A stretch of 64,000 bases of DNA from Prorocentrum cordatum (taxonomy: Eukaryota > Sar > Dinophyceae > Prorocentrales > Prorocentraceae). The stretch covers positions 1 to 64,000 of the forward strand of contig CAUYUJ010004342.1 in the NCBI GenBank assembly GCA_963575745.1, read 5' to 3'. Position 1 is the stretch's first letter. Each line of letters opens with the position of its first letter. Positions 43,490 through 55,727 of this stretch are shown here, piece after piece. The position numbers were made by a program, and so were the translations under genes. The notes under the pieces were generated by a model. It ran no database searches and was not told where the DNA came from. It saw only the letters and a list, made by a program, of their open reading frames with translations.

Positions 43490-43885
43490 AGAATGCGGAT
43501 TGCATGGCAGACCCTGGGTAAACCCTGGCAGGGTAAAACATGGAAGTCGGGCAAGCGGGAACGGGCGGGTCGGGCGGGCGGACCCTACCAGGCGGGTCGG
43601 GCGGGCGGGACATTTGACAGCAAGTCCTTGTAAGTTGTGAGAGAGTCTCAGGCGAGAGCGCGACTCCGCAGAAAGTGTGAGGAAGTCCTGGGCGAGAGCA
43701 CGATCTGCAGAGCGGCGAAAGCGCTCATATTGCATGAGATATACGAACAAGTTCAGGCGAGGACACGAAACTTGAGTACATTGCAAGGTTCAAGCGAAAT
43801 CGCCTGAAGCGGGGGCCCAGGGGCACAGCTTGAGCCTCAAGCTTGTCGTGACAAAAAATAGATAGTGCGAGAGCTGGGGCGGTCA
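43490..43885. repeat. Composite dispersed repeat, copy 1
   Basis: Order: GCATGGCAGACCCTGGGTAA, then GGGCGGGTCGGGCGGGCGGA units, then degenerate GAGGAAGTCCTGGGCGAGAG units, then GGGCACAG and an AT-rich end. The same order is found at 53745-54410. Confidence 0.7.
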
Positions 43886-43931
43886 TTTGAATCGAAAAAA
43901 AGGCACACCAAACAGGGGGATCAACAATACC

Positions 43932-44093
43932 CGTCGGTCGGAAGAAGTAGGTGGAAGCATGAAGTAGGAAGGCTGATAAAGTAGATTGGATTCGGGCCCG
44001 TCCAGAGAAGAGCAAAAGGTAGCCAACACGGATCGACTCTCGAAGTAGACAGGCGCTTGAAGTAGATTGGCATCAGGGAATCCAGAAACACCG
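43932..44093. repeat. Dispersed repeat (CGTCGGTCGGAAGAAGT family), copy 2
   Basis: Second copy of 20110-20272, same strand and nearly the same length. Confidence 0.75.
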
Positions 44094-44099
44094 ACTTTC

Positions 44100-44610
44100 A
44101 GCGACAGACGGGTAAACATTCCGAAATGCGGACTCACCAAAAACCAAAAAGGGGGCGCCTGCCCGAACCTCTGCGGCTCGCCGTTCTCACCCTTGGCATC
44201 GCCCTTCCTTGCGGCACGTAAGAGGGGGCGACGGACGAGGAGGAGGAAGAGTAGGATGTGGATGGACGGGGAGAGGAGGAGGGGGGAAGAGGAGTGGGAG
44301 GGGCAAGGGGATGAGAGGGGGGAAGGAAGTGCTCATGAAGTTCCAGGTGGATTCGGATAGCTCCACTGGCTTGCCCGTGCTGTCGATTCCGGCGACCGCA
44401 GATACAGCACTGGAGCCCAGGAGCGCAGAGCCCCCTCCCCCTGAACGCGAGGGAGGGAGGTAAACCTCCACATCCTCCTCCTCCTCCTCATCATCATCCC
44501 CCCCCCTCTTGTTTTTGGCCTCGCAGACTCAAATCTGATCTAGAATCTTTCCGTGTGCCTCCCACGCGTTGGGAACGTGGCCCAAACAGCCTACAGAACT
44601 CGAGGGAGGG
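44100..44610. other. Mixed DNA with a GGA-like tract, no gene
   Basis: A purine-rich degenerate GGA tract lies at about 44225-44335 and a short CTC/CAT run at 44472-44498. No coding signal. Confidence 0.5.
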
Positions 44611-44615
44611 AGGTA

Positions 44616-45085
<470 letters not shown>

Positions 45086-45089
45086 CCCC

Positions 45090-45620
45090 CCCCCCTCCCC
45101 ATCCATCCTTGAGCTCACCGCCGCCGTGCCGGGCTTGCTGGAAGCGGCCCGTGCGAAGAAGGCTGAGAGGGAGAGCCGGGCGACTCGCTCCCACAGGAGC
45201 TTCCCGAAGAGGGCCCCCCGAGCGAGCCGCCGACGACGCCTGCAACCGATGAGGCTCGGCCGTGGGCTCCAGCGTCGCAAAATGGCCTGACCTGAGACCT
45301 GAGCTGACCAGGAAATTGGATCCGTGGTGCCCCGAGGCCCTCGGTCGAGGGCTTGAACACAATCATTTTTTATCCGCGGGTCGAGAGCGCACCTCTTCCG
45401 GTCGAAGCGAAGCGGGCCGCGCGAAGCTTGAATTGACCAGACATGGGGGAGGAAAAGGGGGGGGCGCAGCCTCAGAACGAGGCCGGGAGGAGGCAAAGCC
45501 TCGGGATCAGGCCAGAGAGCTTGAACACAGAGGCCCGACGTTCTTGGTTTGAAGCCTGCGCGAAGCGCGGGCCGCCCCTCGGGAGCACCAGCGGTTACAG
45601 TGTCATGCATTCAGCCTTCG
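45090..45620. other. Unique DNA, no gene recognised
   Basis: GC-rich. The open frames here are extensions of those through the CAT array. Confidence 0.45.
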
Positions 45621-45624
45621 GCCG

Positions 45625-45726
45625 CATCCTCCTCCTCCTCCTCATCCTCGGAATCCTCACCCTCACAATCACCATCACCATCACCATCACCGCCAGCCTC
45701 ATCACCACCACCACCACCATTATCAC

Positions 45727-45779
<53 letters not shown>

Positions 45780-45786
45780 GCAGCAG

Positions 45787-45839
<53 letters not shown>

Positions 45840-45840
45840 G

Positions 45841-45915
<75 letters not shown>

Positions 45916-46515
45916 TATCATCACCATCAGCATCAGCATCGTCATCATCGTCATCGTCATCGTCCTCGTCCTCATCGTCATCGTCATCGTCATCGTCCTC
46001 ATCGTCATCGTCATCATCACCAGAATCAGCATCATCAGCAGCCTCATCATCAGCAGCAGCATCAGCATCAGCATCAGCATCATCAGCAGCGTCAGCATCA
46101 GCATCATCATCAGCATCATCATCATGCTCATCATCATCAGCATCAGATTCATCATCAGCCTCATCAGCAACATCAACATCATCATCATCGTCATCATCAT
46201 CGTCAGCATCAGCAGCATCGTCGTCGTCATCGACATTAGCATCAACATCACCATCACCACCGTCATCATTTCATCATCACCCTCCTCATCCATCAACCAA
46301 CAACATTGACAACAGCATCATCAGCATCGTCATCAGCAGCAAAGGCATCAACGTCAGGCTCAACACAAACGTCCATCAACCTCAACATCAACAGCATCAT
46401 CAGTACTAGAATCAATACCATCATCCTCCTCATCATTCTCGCCATCGTTCTCGTCATCATCCTCGTCATAGTCATCCTCATCATCGCCATCATCCTCAGC
46501 ACCACCACCACCACC
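45625..46515. repeat. (CAT)n array with CAC and CGT blocks
   Basis: Begins CTC and CAC, long perfect CAT runs at 45735-45775 and 45840-45915, then GTC/CGT hexamers near 45945-46015 and a degenerate tail. Confidence 0.95.
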
Positions 46516-46519
46516 ATCA

Positions 46520-46860
46520 TCGTCCTCTTCTAGGCATTCGGGGGCGTCTCGTCGCCTTGGCTGGACCCGGATCGGAAAACATGTTAGGATGGTACTCAAG
46601 GAGATCCTGCGACCAGATTTCGAACAGCTTCTGGTTGGTTGGCAGGGAGGACGAAGGGAAACGAGGGCGCTGCGAGGAGGACACGGGGGGACTGCAAGAG
46701 GGGTGGAGCGGGCGGCGGGGGCTGGGAGGAACATGCGCGTATGAGAAGCTGGGGGGCAGGGGGGAAGAGCCGAGGTGGCTGAGGAGGAGAACGTAGGGGA
46801 GGGGGCCCGAGAAGCAGGGCCGACGCATGCGCGGATCGTGTCCCTCCGTCCCTCATTCAC
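46520..46860. other. Unique DNA, no gene recognised
   Basis: Mixed DNA with short open frames on both strands, none recognisable. Confidence 0.45.
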
Positions 46861-46864
46861 TCGT

Positions 46865-47260
46865 CCTCCTCCTGATACTCCTCCTCCTCCTCCTCCTCCT
46901 CCTCCTCCTCTTCTTCTTCTTCTTCTTCTTCTTAGTAGTATTCGTTTTCTTCTGATTTTTATTCTTATTATTAGTATTGTTGGTAGTAGTCTTCTTATTC
47001 TTATTATTATTCTTCTTAGTATTCTTAGTATTATTATTAGTTTTCTGTTTCGTCTTATTCTTATTATTCGTAATGTTATTATTATTAATATGAGTATTAG
47101 TATTCGTCTTATTCGTCGTATTATTATTCTTACCATTCTTATTAGTATTATGATTACTATTAGTATTAGTAGTAATAGTAATATTATTAATATTATTATT
47201 GTTATTATTATGCTTATTATTCGTCTTCTTCTTATTATTCTTCTTCTTATTCTTCTTCCT
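46865..47260. repeat. (CTC/CTT)n passing into AT-rich degenerate triplets
   Basis: CTC, then CTT repeats (46905-46935), then loose ATT/TTA/TAG triplets to 47230, like the AT-rich tracts at 2.0 and 55.9 kb. Confidence 0.8.
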
Positions 47261-47512
47261 CCTCCTCCTCCTCCCCCTCCTCCTCCTCCTCCTCCGCCTC
47301 CTCCTCCGCCGCCGCCTCCGCCTCCTCCGCCTCCGCCGCCTCCTCCTCCTCCTCCTCCTCCTCCTCCTCCTCCTCCTCCTCCTCCTCCTCTTCCTCCTCC
47401 TCCTCCTCTCCTCCTCCTCCTCCTCCTCCTCCTCCTCCTCCACTCCTCCTCCTCTTCCGCCTCCCCTCCTCCTCCTCCTCCTCCTCCTCCTCCTCCTCCC
47501 TCCTCCCTACTT
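47260..47512. repeat. (CTC)n array with CGC variants
   Basis: CTC triplets with CTCCGCC blocks at 47290-47340. Confidence 0.95.
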
Positions 47513-47564
47513 AACACCACCACCACCACCACCACCACCACCACCACCACCACCACCGGCATCG

Positions 47565-47638
<74 letters not shown>

Positions 47639-48165
47639 ATCATCGTCATCAGCAGCAGCATCATCATCACCACCACCATCCTCATCATATTCATCATCAT
47701 CATCAGCAGCATCAGCATCAGCATCAGCATCAGCATCAGCATCATCATCACCACCACCATCACCATCACCACCACCACCACCACCACCATCAGAATCGTC
47801 ATCGGCATCAGCATCATCGTCATCATCATCATCAGCAGCAGCACCGTCAACATCATCATCATCAGCATCATCAGCATTAGCATCATTATCATCAGCATCA
47901 TCATCGGCATCGTCATTATCAGCATCATCATCATCATCATCATCGTCATCAACATCATCAGCATGAGCAGCATCATCAGCATGATCAGCATAAGCATCAG
48001 CATCAGCAGCATCCGCATAATCATCATCGTCATCATCCTCGTCATCATCATCAGCATCGTCATCAGCATCATCATCAGCATCATCATTAGCATCTGAATC
48101 ATCAGCATAATCAGCATCATCAGCAGCAGCATCATCATCATCAGTATCCCCCTCATCCTCCGTCC
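47513..48165. repeat. (CAC)n-(CAT/CAG)n array
   Basis: About 15 CAC triplets, then CAT with CAG and GTC variants. Confidence 0.95.
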
Positions 48166-48199
48166 CCCTCATCCTTCCACTCCACGCACAAACCCTCTC

Positions 48200-48365
48200 C
48201 GTCGCACAACCAGATGTGTCTTTAGGGAAGCCCGGGCGTTCCGCATAAACCTTCTACCAAGTGCATGACCTCGAAGCTTGAAACGTCAAACCACTACACA
48301 CAACTGAAGAACGTGTAGTCTTCTATATGGGGCTCTCACATTGGCGCCGATCACACTTGCTCAAA
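48200..48365. repeat. CCAGACGTGTC leader family, copy 1, plus one ~84-bp unit
   Basis: CGTCGCACAACCAGATGTGTC, then GAAGCTTGAAAC, then GGGGCTCTCACATTGGCGCC. Related sequences at 61660-61830 and 62490-62640 keep the same order. Confidence 0.6.
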
Positions 48366-48414
48366 GTTAGCGTGGCGAAAGACCCAACCATACGTATGCA
48401 GTTGCGAGTGCCGT

Positions 48415-49330
48415 CGATGTGAGAATCGCCTCCAGTGGAGCTCTCTGTGGGGCCCCGAAGCGCGTGAGGGGTGTGCCGAAATGGGTGGTGCTGCCACTTG
48501 CGAACATGGCCACTGGGGCCTTCGGTGGGCCACTGGGGCGGACGCATGCGGGCTGCGCCGCTGGGACATTCGGTGGAGTTCACTGTGGGGCCACGAAACT
48601 CGCGAGGGGTGTGCCAAAATGAAATGGGCGGACGCGGGCGGGCCGCGCCACTAGAGCCTTCGGTGGAGCTCCGCGTGGGGCCACGAAAACGCGTGGGGGG
48701 TGTGCCGGAATTGGGAAGGCGTCCGCATGCAGGTTGCGCCAACGGGACCTTCGGTGGAGCTCCCTATGGGGCCACGGAACGTGTGATGAGTGTGCCGAGA
48801 AGGGTGCGGAGACGCATGCGGGCTGCGCTACTCAAACCTTCGGTGGAGTCCCCTATGGGTCCACGAAACGCGTGAGGGGTGCCAAAATGAATGGGTGCGG
48901 GACCGCATGCGGGCTGCGCCACTGATACCTTCGGTGGAGCTCCGTGTGGTGTCACGAAGCGTGTGAGGGGGTGTGCCACAATTGGTGCTGGACCGCATGC
49001 GGGCTGCGCCACTGGCACCTTCGGCGGAGCTCCGTGTGGGACCACGAAGCGTGTGTGTGCCGGAATGTGTGCGGGACCGCGTGCGGGCTGCGCCACTGGC
49101 ACCTTCGGTGGAGCTCCGTGTGCGGCAACGAAACGTACGAGGGGTGTGCCGAAACAAGTGCGGGACAGCATGCGGGCTGGGCCATTGGAGCCTTCGGTGG
49201 AGCCCCCATATGGGGCCACGAAACGTGCGAGGGATGCGCCGAAATGGGCGTGTAAACGCATGTGATCACATCCACTGAGCCTTGGGTGGAGCTCCCAATG
49301 GGACCCAGAAGCGTGCGGGATGTGCCGAAA
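48415..49330. repeat. ~80-92 bp tandem array, about 10 units
   Basis: CCTTCGGTGGAGCTCC recurs near 48655, 48747, 48837, 48923, 49017, 49100 and 49192. It is followed by GGGGCCACGAAACG, GTGCCGAAATG and CATGCGGGCTGCGCC. Spacing varies by indels, so the many open frames are not a single coding sequence. An outlying unit is at 49503. Confidence 0.9.
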
Positions 49331-49579
49331 TGGATATGCGGAGGGCAGATGCAGGGATGGGAGGCGGGAGGAGGGCGAACAGGAAGGTGCGGAAGCGGGG
49401 CGCTGCCTCTTCAAAACGAAACAAAAGTCTACTGGATTGTTGGAAAACTCTCTGGGTCAAGGAACCATGTGCAGTTATGGATACCGCGTTGTGGTTACCG
49501 ATTTCGGTGGAGCCCCTTCTGAGGCCACGAAACATGCGAGGGGGATCCGTAATGGTGATGGTCGGGAGCGCATACGAAC

Positions 49580-49715
49580 TTCTCTTCCTCCTCCTCCTCC
49601 TCCTCCTCCGCCTCCTCCTCCTCCTCATCCTCCTCCTCCTCCGCCTCCTCCTCCTCCACCTCCTCCTCCTCCTCCTCATCATCATCATCCTCCTTTTCCT
49701 CCTCCTCCTCCTCCT

Positions 49716-49746
<31 letters not shown>

Positions 49747-49790
49747 CTCATCCTCATCCTCATCATCCTCCTCCTCCTCGCACCCTCCTC
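49580..49790. repeat. (CTC)n array with CAT blocks
   Basis: CTC triplets with CTCCGC, CATCAT and CTCATC variants. Confidence 0.95.
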
Positions 49791-49934
49791 GCTGCCGCAA
49801 AGCTGGTGTCCTTTTCTTGCCCTTGCCCGTGACACGGGAAACGAGGTTGTAGCCGCCGACCTCGGCTAGGCACGCCCGTCAAACGGCTGAGGCCGCGTAC
49901 CCGTCCTCCCCCCCCCTGCCCTTGCCGCAGCCCC

Positions 49935-50025
49935 GATGATGGATCATCATCGTCGTCATCGTAGTGGTCATCGTCGACGTCATCGTCATCGCAGTCGTCA
50001 TCGTGGTCACCGTCCTCGTTCCGTC
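49935..50025. repeat. (CAT/CGT)n degenerate array
   Basis: CATCGTCGTCATCGTAGTGG-like triplets. Confidence 0.85.
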
Positions 50026-50182
50026 CTCCCCCCCCCCGTCCCAGTCATCCTTCCAATTACCAATGCTCTCCTCCCTCGTCTCCTCCAGCTCGGTCCCCCG
50101 TTACTACTACCACCGCATCCAGTCCCCATCCGTCATCCCGTCCTCTTATTTCCTCTCTCCCCATCCATACTGCTAGTCCTCC

Positions 50183-50222
50183 TCATCCTTCTCCTCCTCC
50201 TCCTCCTCCTCCTCCTCCTCAG
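50183..50222. repeat. (CTC)n array
   Basis: About 12 CTC triplets. Confidence 0.9.
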
Positions 50223-50499
50223 CACTGTTCAAGTCATCCTCATACGTGCAAATTGTCCTCCTCGCGCTTCCGCATGTCAATCCTCCCTCACCTCTTTAGA
50301 CATGCGTTTTGTTTTCGCCATCCTCGCTCTGTTCCTCCAGCTCGCTTGATGCCATCCGCATCACTTGACCGCCCCTGAAGCCCGCGCCGCTGGTTTACCA
50401 TAGGATGGGCAGCAGGCGGTGACGATGCGGACCTACCAGGCATAAAAGAGCAGCGCGACGATGAAGGGAGAAGGGCGCATCTTCTTCCTCTTCCTCCAT

Positions 50500-50735
50500 T
50501 CCTGGGGGGGCATCCTGGGGGCCTCTGGGGGCACCGTGGGGGGCATCCTGGGGGCCTCTTGGGGGCACCCTGGGGGGCACCCTGGGGGGGCATCCTGGGG
50601 GGCATCCTGGGGGGCTTCTGCCTTTGGGGGGCATCCTGGGGGCCTCTTGGGTCTTCCTGGCCACCTTTTGGGGCCCTCTTGGGGCACCCTTGGGAGCCTT
50701 GGGGGCCATCTTTGGGCCATCTTGGGTGAGAACGA
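50500..50735. repeat. Degenerate G-rich array (GGGGGCATCCTG units)
   Basis: Repeated GGGGGGCATCCTGGGGGCCT in variant forms, passing into CTTGGGGC units. Confidence 0.8.
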
Positions 50736-51004
50736 TCACAGGGAAAGGGGGGAGGGGGGGGGGGGGGCTAATTAGGGCCCCCCTCTCTTGAGGCCAAAAT
50801 GATGCCAAAACCTTCGAAAAAACAGTGGTTGTGGCTCCCTCGCCGAGGCCGTTTTGGACGCTCCGACACCTCGCGAAACCCCCTGCCCAGGTCCATGGGG
50901 ATGGGGTAGGGGGAGGGCTAAACCCTTCCCCGAAGGGGAAGAAGGAGGGGTGGAAGAGGAAACTCCCTAAACCACCGACGCCCAGAGGGCTGGTGGGATT
51001 AGCA

Positions 51005-51345
51005 GCAGCAGCACCACCACCACCACGACGATCATCATCAGCAGCATCAGCACCATCACTATCAGCATCAGCAACATCAGCAGCAGCGACATCAACATCA
51101 ACATCATCATCATGAACACCCTGATCATCTGCGTCGTCATCATATTCATCATCATGATCAACACAATTACCACTATGAACACCAAAAAAAACATCATCTT
51201 CATCAGCATGATCAACATCATAATCATCATCACCGGCATCAGCACCAACGCCATCATCAACAGCAGCATCATGCTCATCTTCATCAGCACCCGAGCCATC
51301 ACCATCATCAGCACCAGCGCACCAGCATCAGCATCAGCACCATCC
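51005..51345. repeat. (CAT/CAG/CAC)n degenerate array
   Basis: CAN triplets with frequent substitutions and no long perfect run. Confidence 0.85.
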
Positions 51346-51409
51346 GCGTCTTCCTTGGCATACCGACATTGTCATCGCAACCGACATCGCCAACAACAGC
51401 AGCATCAGT

Positions 51410-52626
51410 AATGTTCAAAGAGCGCGTTTCATGGGCGCTTGCCTCGGGGACATTCGGCGGCGCGTTTTCGAACCGGGGGGGGGGCCACCTCCCCCCCAAA
51501 CACTCGGCGCCGTCGATCGGAACCAGGGGGACTCCCCTCCCCCCCAACCCTCGCCCCACCCGACCCCCCCTCCCCCTCCCCCTCCCAAAAAAGGGGGGGT
51601 TCAACACCCCCCCCAGGCGCCTGTCGGCCGCCAGCAGAGCCGACAGTGTGGACGCAGCGACGATGACCAGAGGCAGCGCAGGGGGAGGTGAGGAGGGGGG
51701 GTTGGAAACCCCCCCCGCGCCGGCGCCAGCGCCGGCGCCGGCGGGGACGCAGCGCAGCGACGATTACCACCACTACCAGCACCACCAACACTACCACCAC
51801 CACCACCACCACCATCACCTCAACCCACAACCACCACCACCAACCCACCTCACAAACACCAGCACCACCACCGCAGCCACCACCACCACAACCACCACCA
51901 CCACAACTCACCACCACCACCACCACCACCACCACCACCACAAAAACCCGCCGCCACTACCACCACCACCACCACCACAATCTACCACACCACCACCACC
52001 ACCGCTACAACCACTACCACTACCAGCAGCACAACCCACCACCACCACAAGTACAAACCACCACACCACCACCACCATTACCGCCACAACCACCACCACC
52101 AGCACCACCTCCACAATTCACCGGCACCACCACAATCCACCACCACCACCACCAACACTAAAAACCACCACCACACCACAATCAAACCACCAGCACCACC
52201 ACCACAAACCACCACCACACCACCACCAAACCACCACCACCACCACCATCACCCTCCACCACAACCACAACCACCGCCACCACCATCACAACCACCACCA
52301 CAACAACCACCACCACCGCCACCACCACCATCACAACCCACCACCACCACCACCGTCGTCCTCGTCGCCGCTCCCCGCCGCCGCCGCCCGCCGCCGCAGG
52401 CGCCAGCGCCGGCCCAGAAAAGAAAGTCGTCGTCCCCGCCGCCGCCGCCAGCCGCCGCCGACGCAGGCGCCGGCCCAAGGAGATGGAGAGCGGAGAAGTG
52501 TAGGGGAGGAGGGGGAGGGGTGGTTCGAACCCCCCCCCTCCATCCAACGGGGGGGGGGGGGTCGGGTTCCAAAACCCCCCCCCCTCCCTCCAAGCGACCA
52601 CAGAACGCGCTCTTTCGTAATATTGA
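51410..52626. mobile_element. 1.2 kb TIR element with a (CAC)n core
   Basis: Left arm 51410-51440 (AATGTTCAAAGAGCGCGTTT, then GGGCGCTT) pairs with right arm 52591-52626, whose complement reads CGAAAGAGCGCGTTCTGTGG, then CGCTT. G and C tracts with TTCGAACC (51463 and 52523) follow inward on both sides. The centre is a (CAC/CCA)n array. No coding capacity is evident. Confidence 0.6.
51765..52345. repeat. (CAC)n degenerate array
   Basis: CAC/ACC/CCA triplets with AAC, ATC and GCC variants, nearly free of G on this strand. Confidence 0.95.
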
Positions 52627-52764
52627 GACGGATCGCTCTTGCCTGATCGCTCCTCTGAAATCGGGGGTGAAGAACACGGCCCCTGTAGGGCCCCAGCTCT
52701 TCACCCCTTACCACCCGCGCGAGACCACAGGTCGGGCGTGCGGATCGGGTCGGCCCCTCGCTGG

Positions 52765-52790
52765 GGCGGTCGGGTCGGGTCGGGTCGGGT
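52765..52790. repeat. (GGGTC)n short array
   Basis: Five consecutive GGGTC units inside a wider TCGGGC-rich patch (52730-52860). Confidence 0.9.
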
Positions 52791-52869
52791 CCGACTGGGC
52801 CCTGCCTCGGGCGGTCGGGTCCTGACGGGCGGTCCCCAGCTCGGGCGGCTGGGCCAGGTCGAAGAGAAC

Positions 52870-53295
52870 AACGCGCGGGAGGAGGGAGGAGGAATGTAGG
52901 GAAACGACCTCTATATACACCGACGTGTTTCCCGACCCTGCGCTGAAATTCGCACAGGAACGCGAATTCTGGTGTATACGGGATCCTGGTGTATACATGT
53001 TTCGTCGTTTTCCCGGGACATCGGGGAAAAAGGTATACACCACACCACCCCAGCGCCGTCCCCGACCCTCAAAAAGTCCTGGGATTCCAAAAACAGCCCG
53101 CTACTGGCAATGGATACGTTCCAGTGTCCGAGGATGAGGCAGCGAAGAAGGAAGGGACGCAGGGAGAGGGAGGCAGAGGGAGGGAGAAGGGAGGAGCAGG
53201 GAGGGGCCCGCAGCAGGCGTTGTGTTCAAAGGGCTTGAAAAACCGAAGGAAGTACAAGCCTCACGACAGATGGATCCGGGAGTGGCAAGGGCACA
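52870..53295. other. Unique DNA, no gene recognised
   Basis: Contains GGTGTATAC repeated at 52971, 52990 and 53030. No gene. Confidence 0.5.
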
Positions 53296-53299
53296 GCTA

Positions 53300-53560
53300 C
53301 TGAGCATGTGGGCCAATTCAATTGTGCGAAAGTCTCTGGCGAGAGCGCGATCTCTGGCTGGTTGCGAAGACGTCCGGCCAGAGCTCGGCTCCCGAAAATC
53401 AAAGGTACAGGGAAGCATCGGGCGAGAGCTCGCCACTCCTCAGCACACGGTCCAGAAATGGCGGGCGAGAGCCAGAGCCCAACAGCACCGCGTGAGCAGG
53501 AAGGCCATCCTCGGCAAAGAGCCAAGCGCGAGCGCCGAGGGGCGCTCTTCAGTGGAGGAG
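53300..53560. repeat. Degenerate GGCGAGAGC tandem units
   Basis: GTCTCTGGCGAGAGCGCGAT, GCATCGGGCGAGAGCTCG and similar units at irregular 40-60 bp spacing, as in the composite repeat. Confidence 0.6.
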
Positions 53561-53744
53561 AAGCAGCGAGCATCGGCCCGGCGAGGGGGGATCGACAGCA
53601 ACGAGTACCGATCGTTCTCCATATGTGAAACCCCAACAGTGCACATCTACGAGCATGTGACCAAAAACTCCGCTCTGGCACCCATACGTTCCTCCCTCTC
53701 TTCCGTAGCCGCCCTCAAAAATCGACGGGCGCACCCCGCTCATG

Positions 53745-54410
53745 GCGAATGCCTGTCACACCGCTTCCTGGGTGAACCCAGACAAAAAAGGGCGGGCGGG
53801 TCGGCCGAGCGGACCCAAACGAGCAGGTCGGGCGGGCGGCTTGGACGGGCGAGGTGAAGCGGGCGTGCGGGCATCCAAGCAAGCGGACGGGAACCCCCCA
53901 CGGGCGGGTCGGGCGGGCAGACCCAGACGGGCGGGGCGGGCCGGCGGGACATTCAAACAGGTGTGCGGGTGAAGAGGAAGGCCCGGGCGGGAACGCGATA
54001 GTGGCGGGAGCGCGGTCGCTGACTAAACGATCGACTCCCAAGTAGTAGGAGCGCAAATCTGAGCAAGTTGTACAGAGATCTCAAGAGAGAACTGCCTGAA
54101 TTGACTAGATGAGTTGACAAGATAGCTGACTTGTTACAGCGATTCCTGATTGAGTTGACAAGATGTCTCGAGCAAGAGCACGGTTCCTGAGCAGCGAGAA
54201 CAGCGCGAGAACATTGACAAGATGTCTCTGGCGAGAGCACGATTGTTTCGTGAATTGCACGGGTGCCTGGAACGAGAACACGATGCCTGACTAATGTGCG
54301 AGGAAGTCTCAAGCGAGAGATGCTATCGTTGTTGCTGTCGAGGGGCGGGCCAAGGGCACAGTTTGGCGCCCAAGACCATCATCGACACGAAAAAAAAGTG
54401 CAAGAGACGA
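53745..54410. repeat. Composite dispersed repeat, copy 2
   Basis: CATGGCGAATGCC..CTGGGTGAACCC, then GGGCGGGTCGGGCGGGCAGA units, then TTGACAAGATGTCTC and GCGAGAGCACGA units, then GGGCACAGTTTG and an AT-rich end, in the same order as 43490-43885. Confidence 0.7.
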
Positions 54411-54414
54411 TCGA

Positions 54415-55070
54415 GGAAAAATTGGTAGACAAAATTTGAACAAAATCCTCCCTTCTCCCTCGCTCGATCCCACACGAGCGCCCTCGCGCGACTTTCTGGG
54501 CGGAGTCCGACCAGGGAAGCCGGCAGAACACAAATCCGCCGACCCTGTCGGCGTGTGTGAGGGGCTTTTCCGTTCGATTCGTGCTTTTCGGTTGGAGTCG
54601 TCGTCTCTGCCCTCCTCTGTTCCATTTGCCTGGGCCCTCTGCCTCATACGCGCCGTCCAAAGCAGAATTGAACAACAGGAGTGGAATCGAAGGGAAGCCC
54701 CTTCCCTTCCCTTTGAGCCCTTTCCCGCGCTGGGGCGGGGGGTTCCCGGGGGGGGGGTCCCGGGGGGGGGTCCCGGGGGGGGTCCCCGGGGAGTGGCCCC
54801 GGGGGGTTCGGGGCGGGGTCGCCACCGAGATGCGCTTTCCCCCGCGCGATTCCGACACCCTCGCGCGGTCCCCGCGCGGTCCCCCGGAACCCCCACGCGG
54901 TCCCGGAAGCCCAAAGAAGTCCCCCAGGAAGTCTCCACGAGACCTCCAAGAGGCCCTGGGGCTTCCAAGACGCTTCCACGGGGTACCCAAGACGGGAGGC
55001 CCGACGAGCCCTCGGCGAAAAAAAATCCCCCTGCGGCCCCTCCCGCTGATCCCCTCCTTTTCATCTTCGG
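54415..55070. other. GC-rich DNA with a G/C-tract patch, no gene recognised
   Basis: GGGGGGGTCCC units at 54735-54800 and degenerate CCCAAGAAG units at 54895-54985. The long open frames follow from composition. Confidence 0.5.
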
Positions 55071-55071
55071 A

Positions 55072-55113
55072 ATCCTCCTCCTCCTCCTCCTCCTCCTCCT
55101 CCTCCTCCTCCTG
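55072..55113. repeat. (CTC)n array
   Basis: About 13 CTC triplets. Confidence 0.95.
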
Positions 55114-55317
55114 CTCCATGGCGCCCCCGGCGTCCTCCTCCCCGAACTCCTCCTGCTCCGCACCCTCTTCCTCGTCCTGCTGCACGACACCCTCGTCGGC
55201 CTCGTCGTCGCCGTCTCCGGGGTCGGCGGCACCGGCCGCGAGGCCTTCGCAGTCGGAGACAGCCCACGTGAGGCAAAGAGCGAGGGGGAGAGCACCCTCA
55301 AGAAAGAACTGCTCTAG

Positions 55318-55470
55318 GCTCAAGTCGGGCCTGGGGATCTTGGGCGAAATAGTCCCCAAAAAAAATAGTTCAAACATGTTCAAAAATAGTCCAAAATAGT
55401 CCCCTGACTATTTACTACTTCTGAAGATTTCCCCTGTAGAGGGACAGGCCCGACTTACTTCTAGGCCGCC
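55318..55470. mobile_element. AATAGTCCCC family, full copy
   Basis: The left end CAAGTCGGGCCTGGGGATCT and the right end CTGTAGAGGGACAGGCCCGA then CTTACTTC are inverted. The inside has AATAGTCCCC twice and TAGTCCCCTGACTATTTA. Shorter than the 31.1 kb copy. Confidence 0.7.
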
Positions 55471-55727
55471 GGCGTCGACATCGTAGTTGGTCTTGGCTCC
55501 CTTCCCGACGCCGGTCCAGGCTTGAGCGATGTTCGCGTTCAAGCCACCACCCTTCATAATCTTCCCATACCTGGTCGGGCTCGTCCATTTCATCCCCATC
55601 CCGCTCTGGGCTCCTCCTTCTCATCCTTTCACTGACGTTCCCACCTTCCCTCCTTCTCCTCCCGCTCCCCAACTCCTCTCCCTGATCCTACACCTCCTCA
55701 CCTTCCCCTTTATGATATCCGCCTCTC

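Noticed and set aside
48415-49330. Tandem units considered as a CRISPR-like array
   Set aside because: Units are contiguous and diverged, with no constant repeat plus variable spacer of fixed length and no cas-type gene. The DNA looks eukaryotic.
53222-53857. 211-codon plus-strand frame
   Set aside because: It spans the GGCGAGAGC tandem units and the start of the composite repeat. The Arg/Ala-rich content reflects these repeats.
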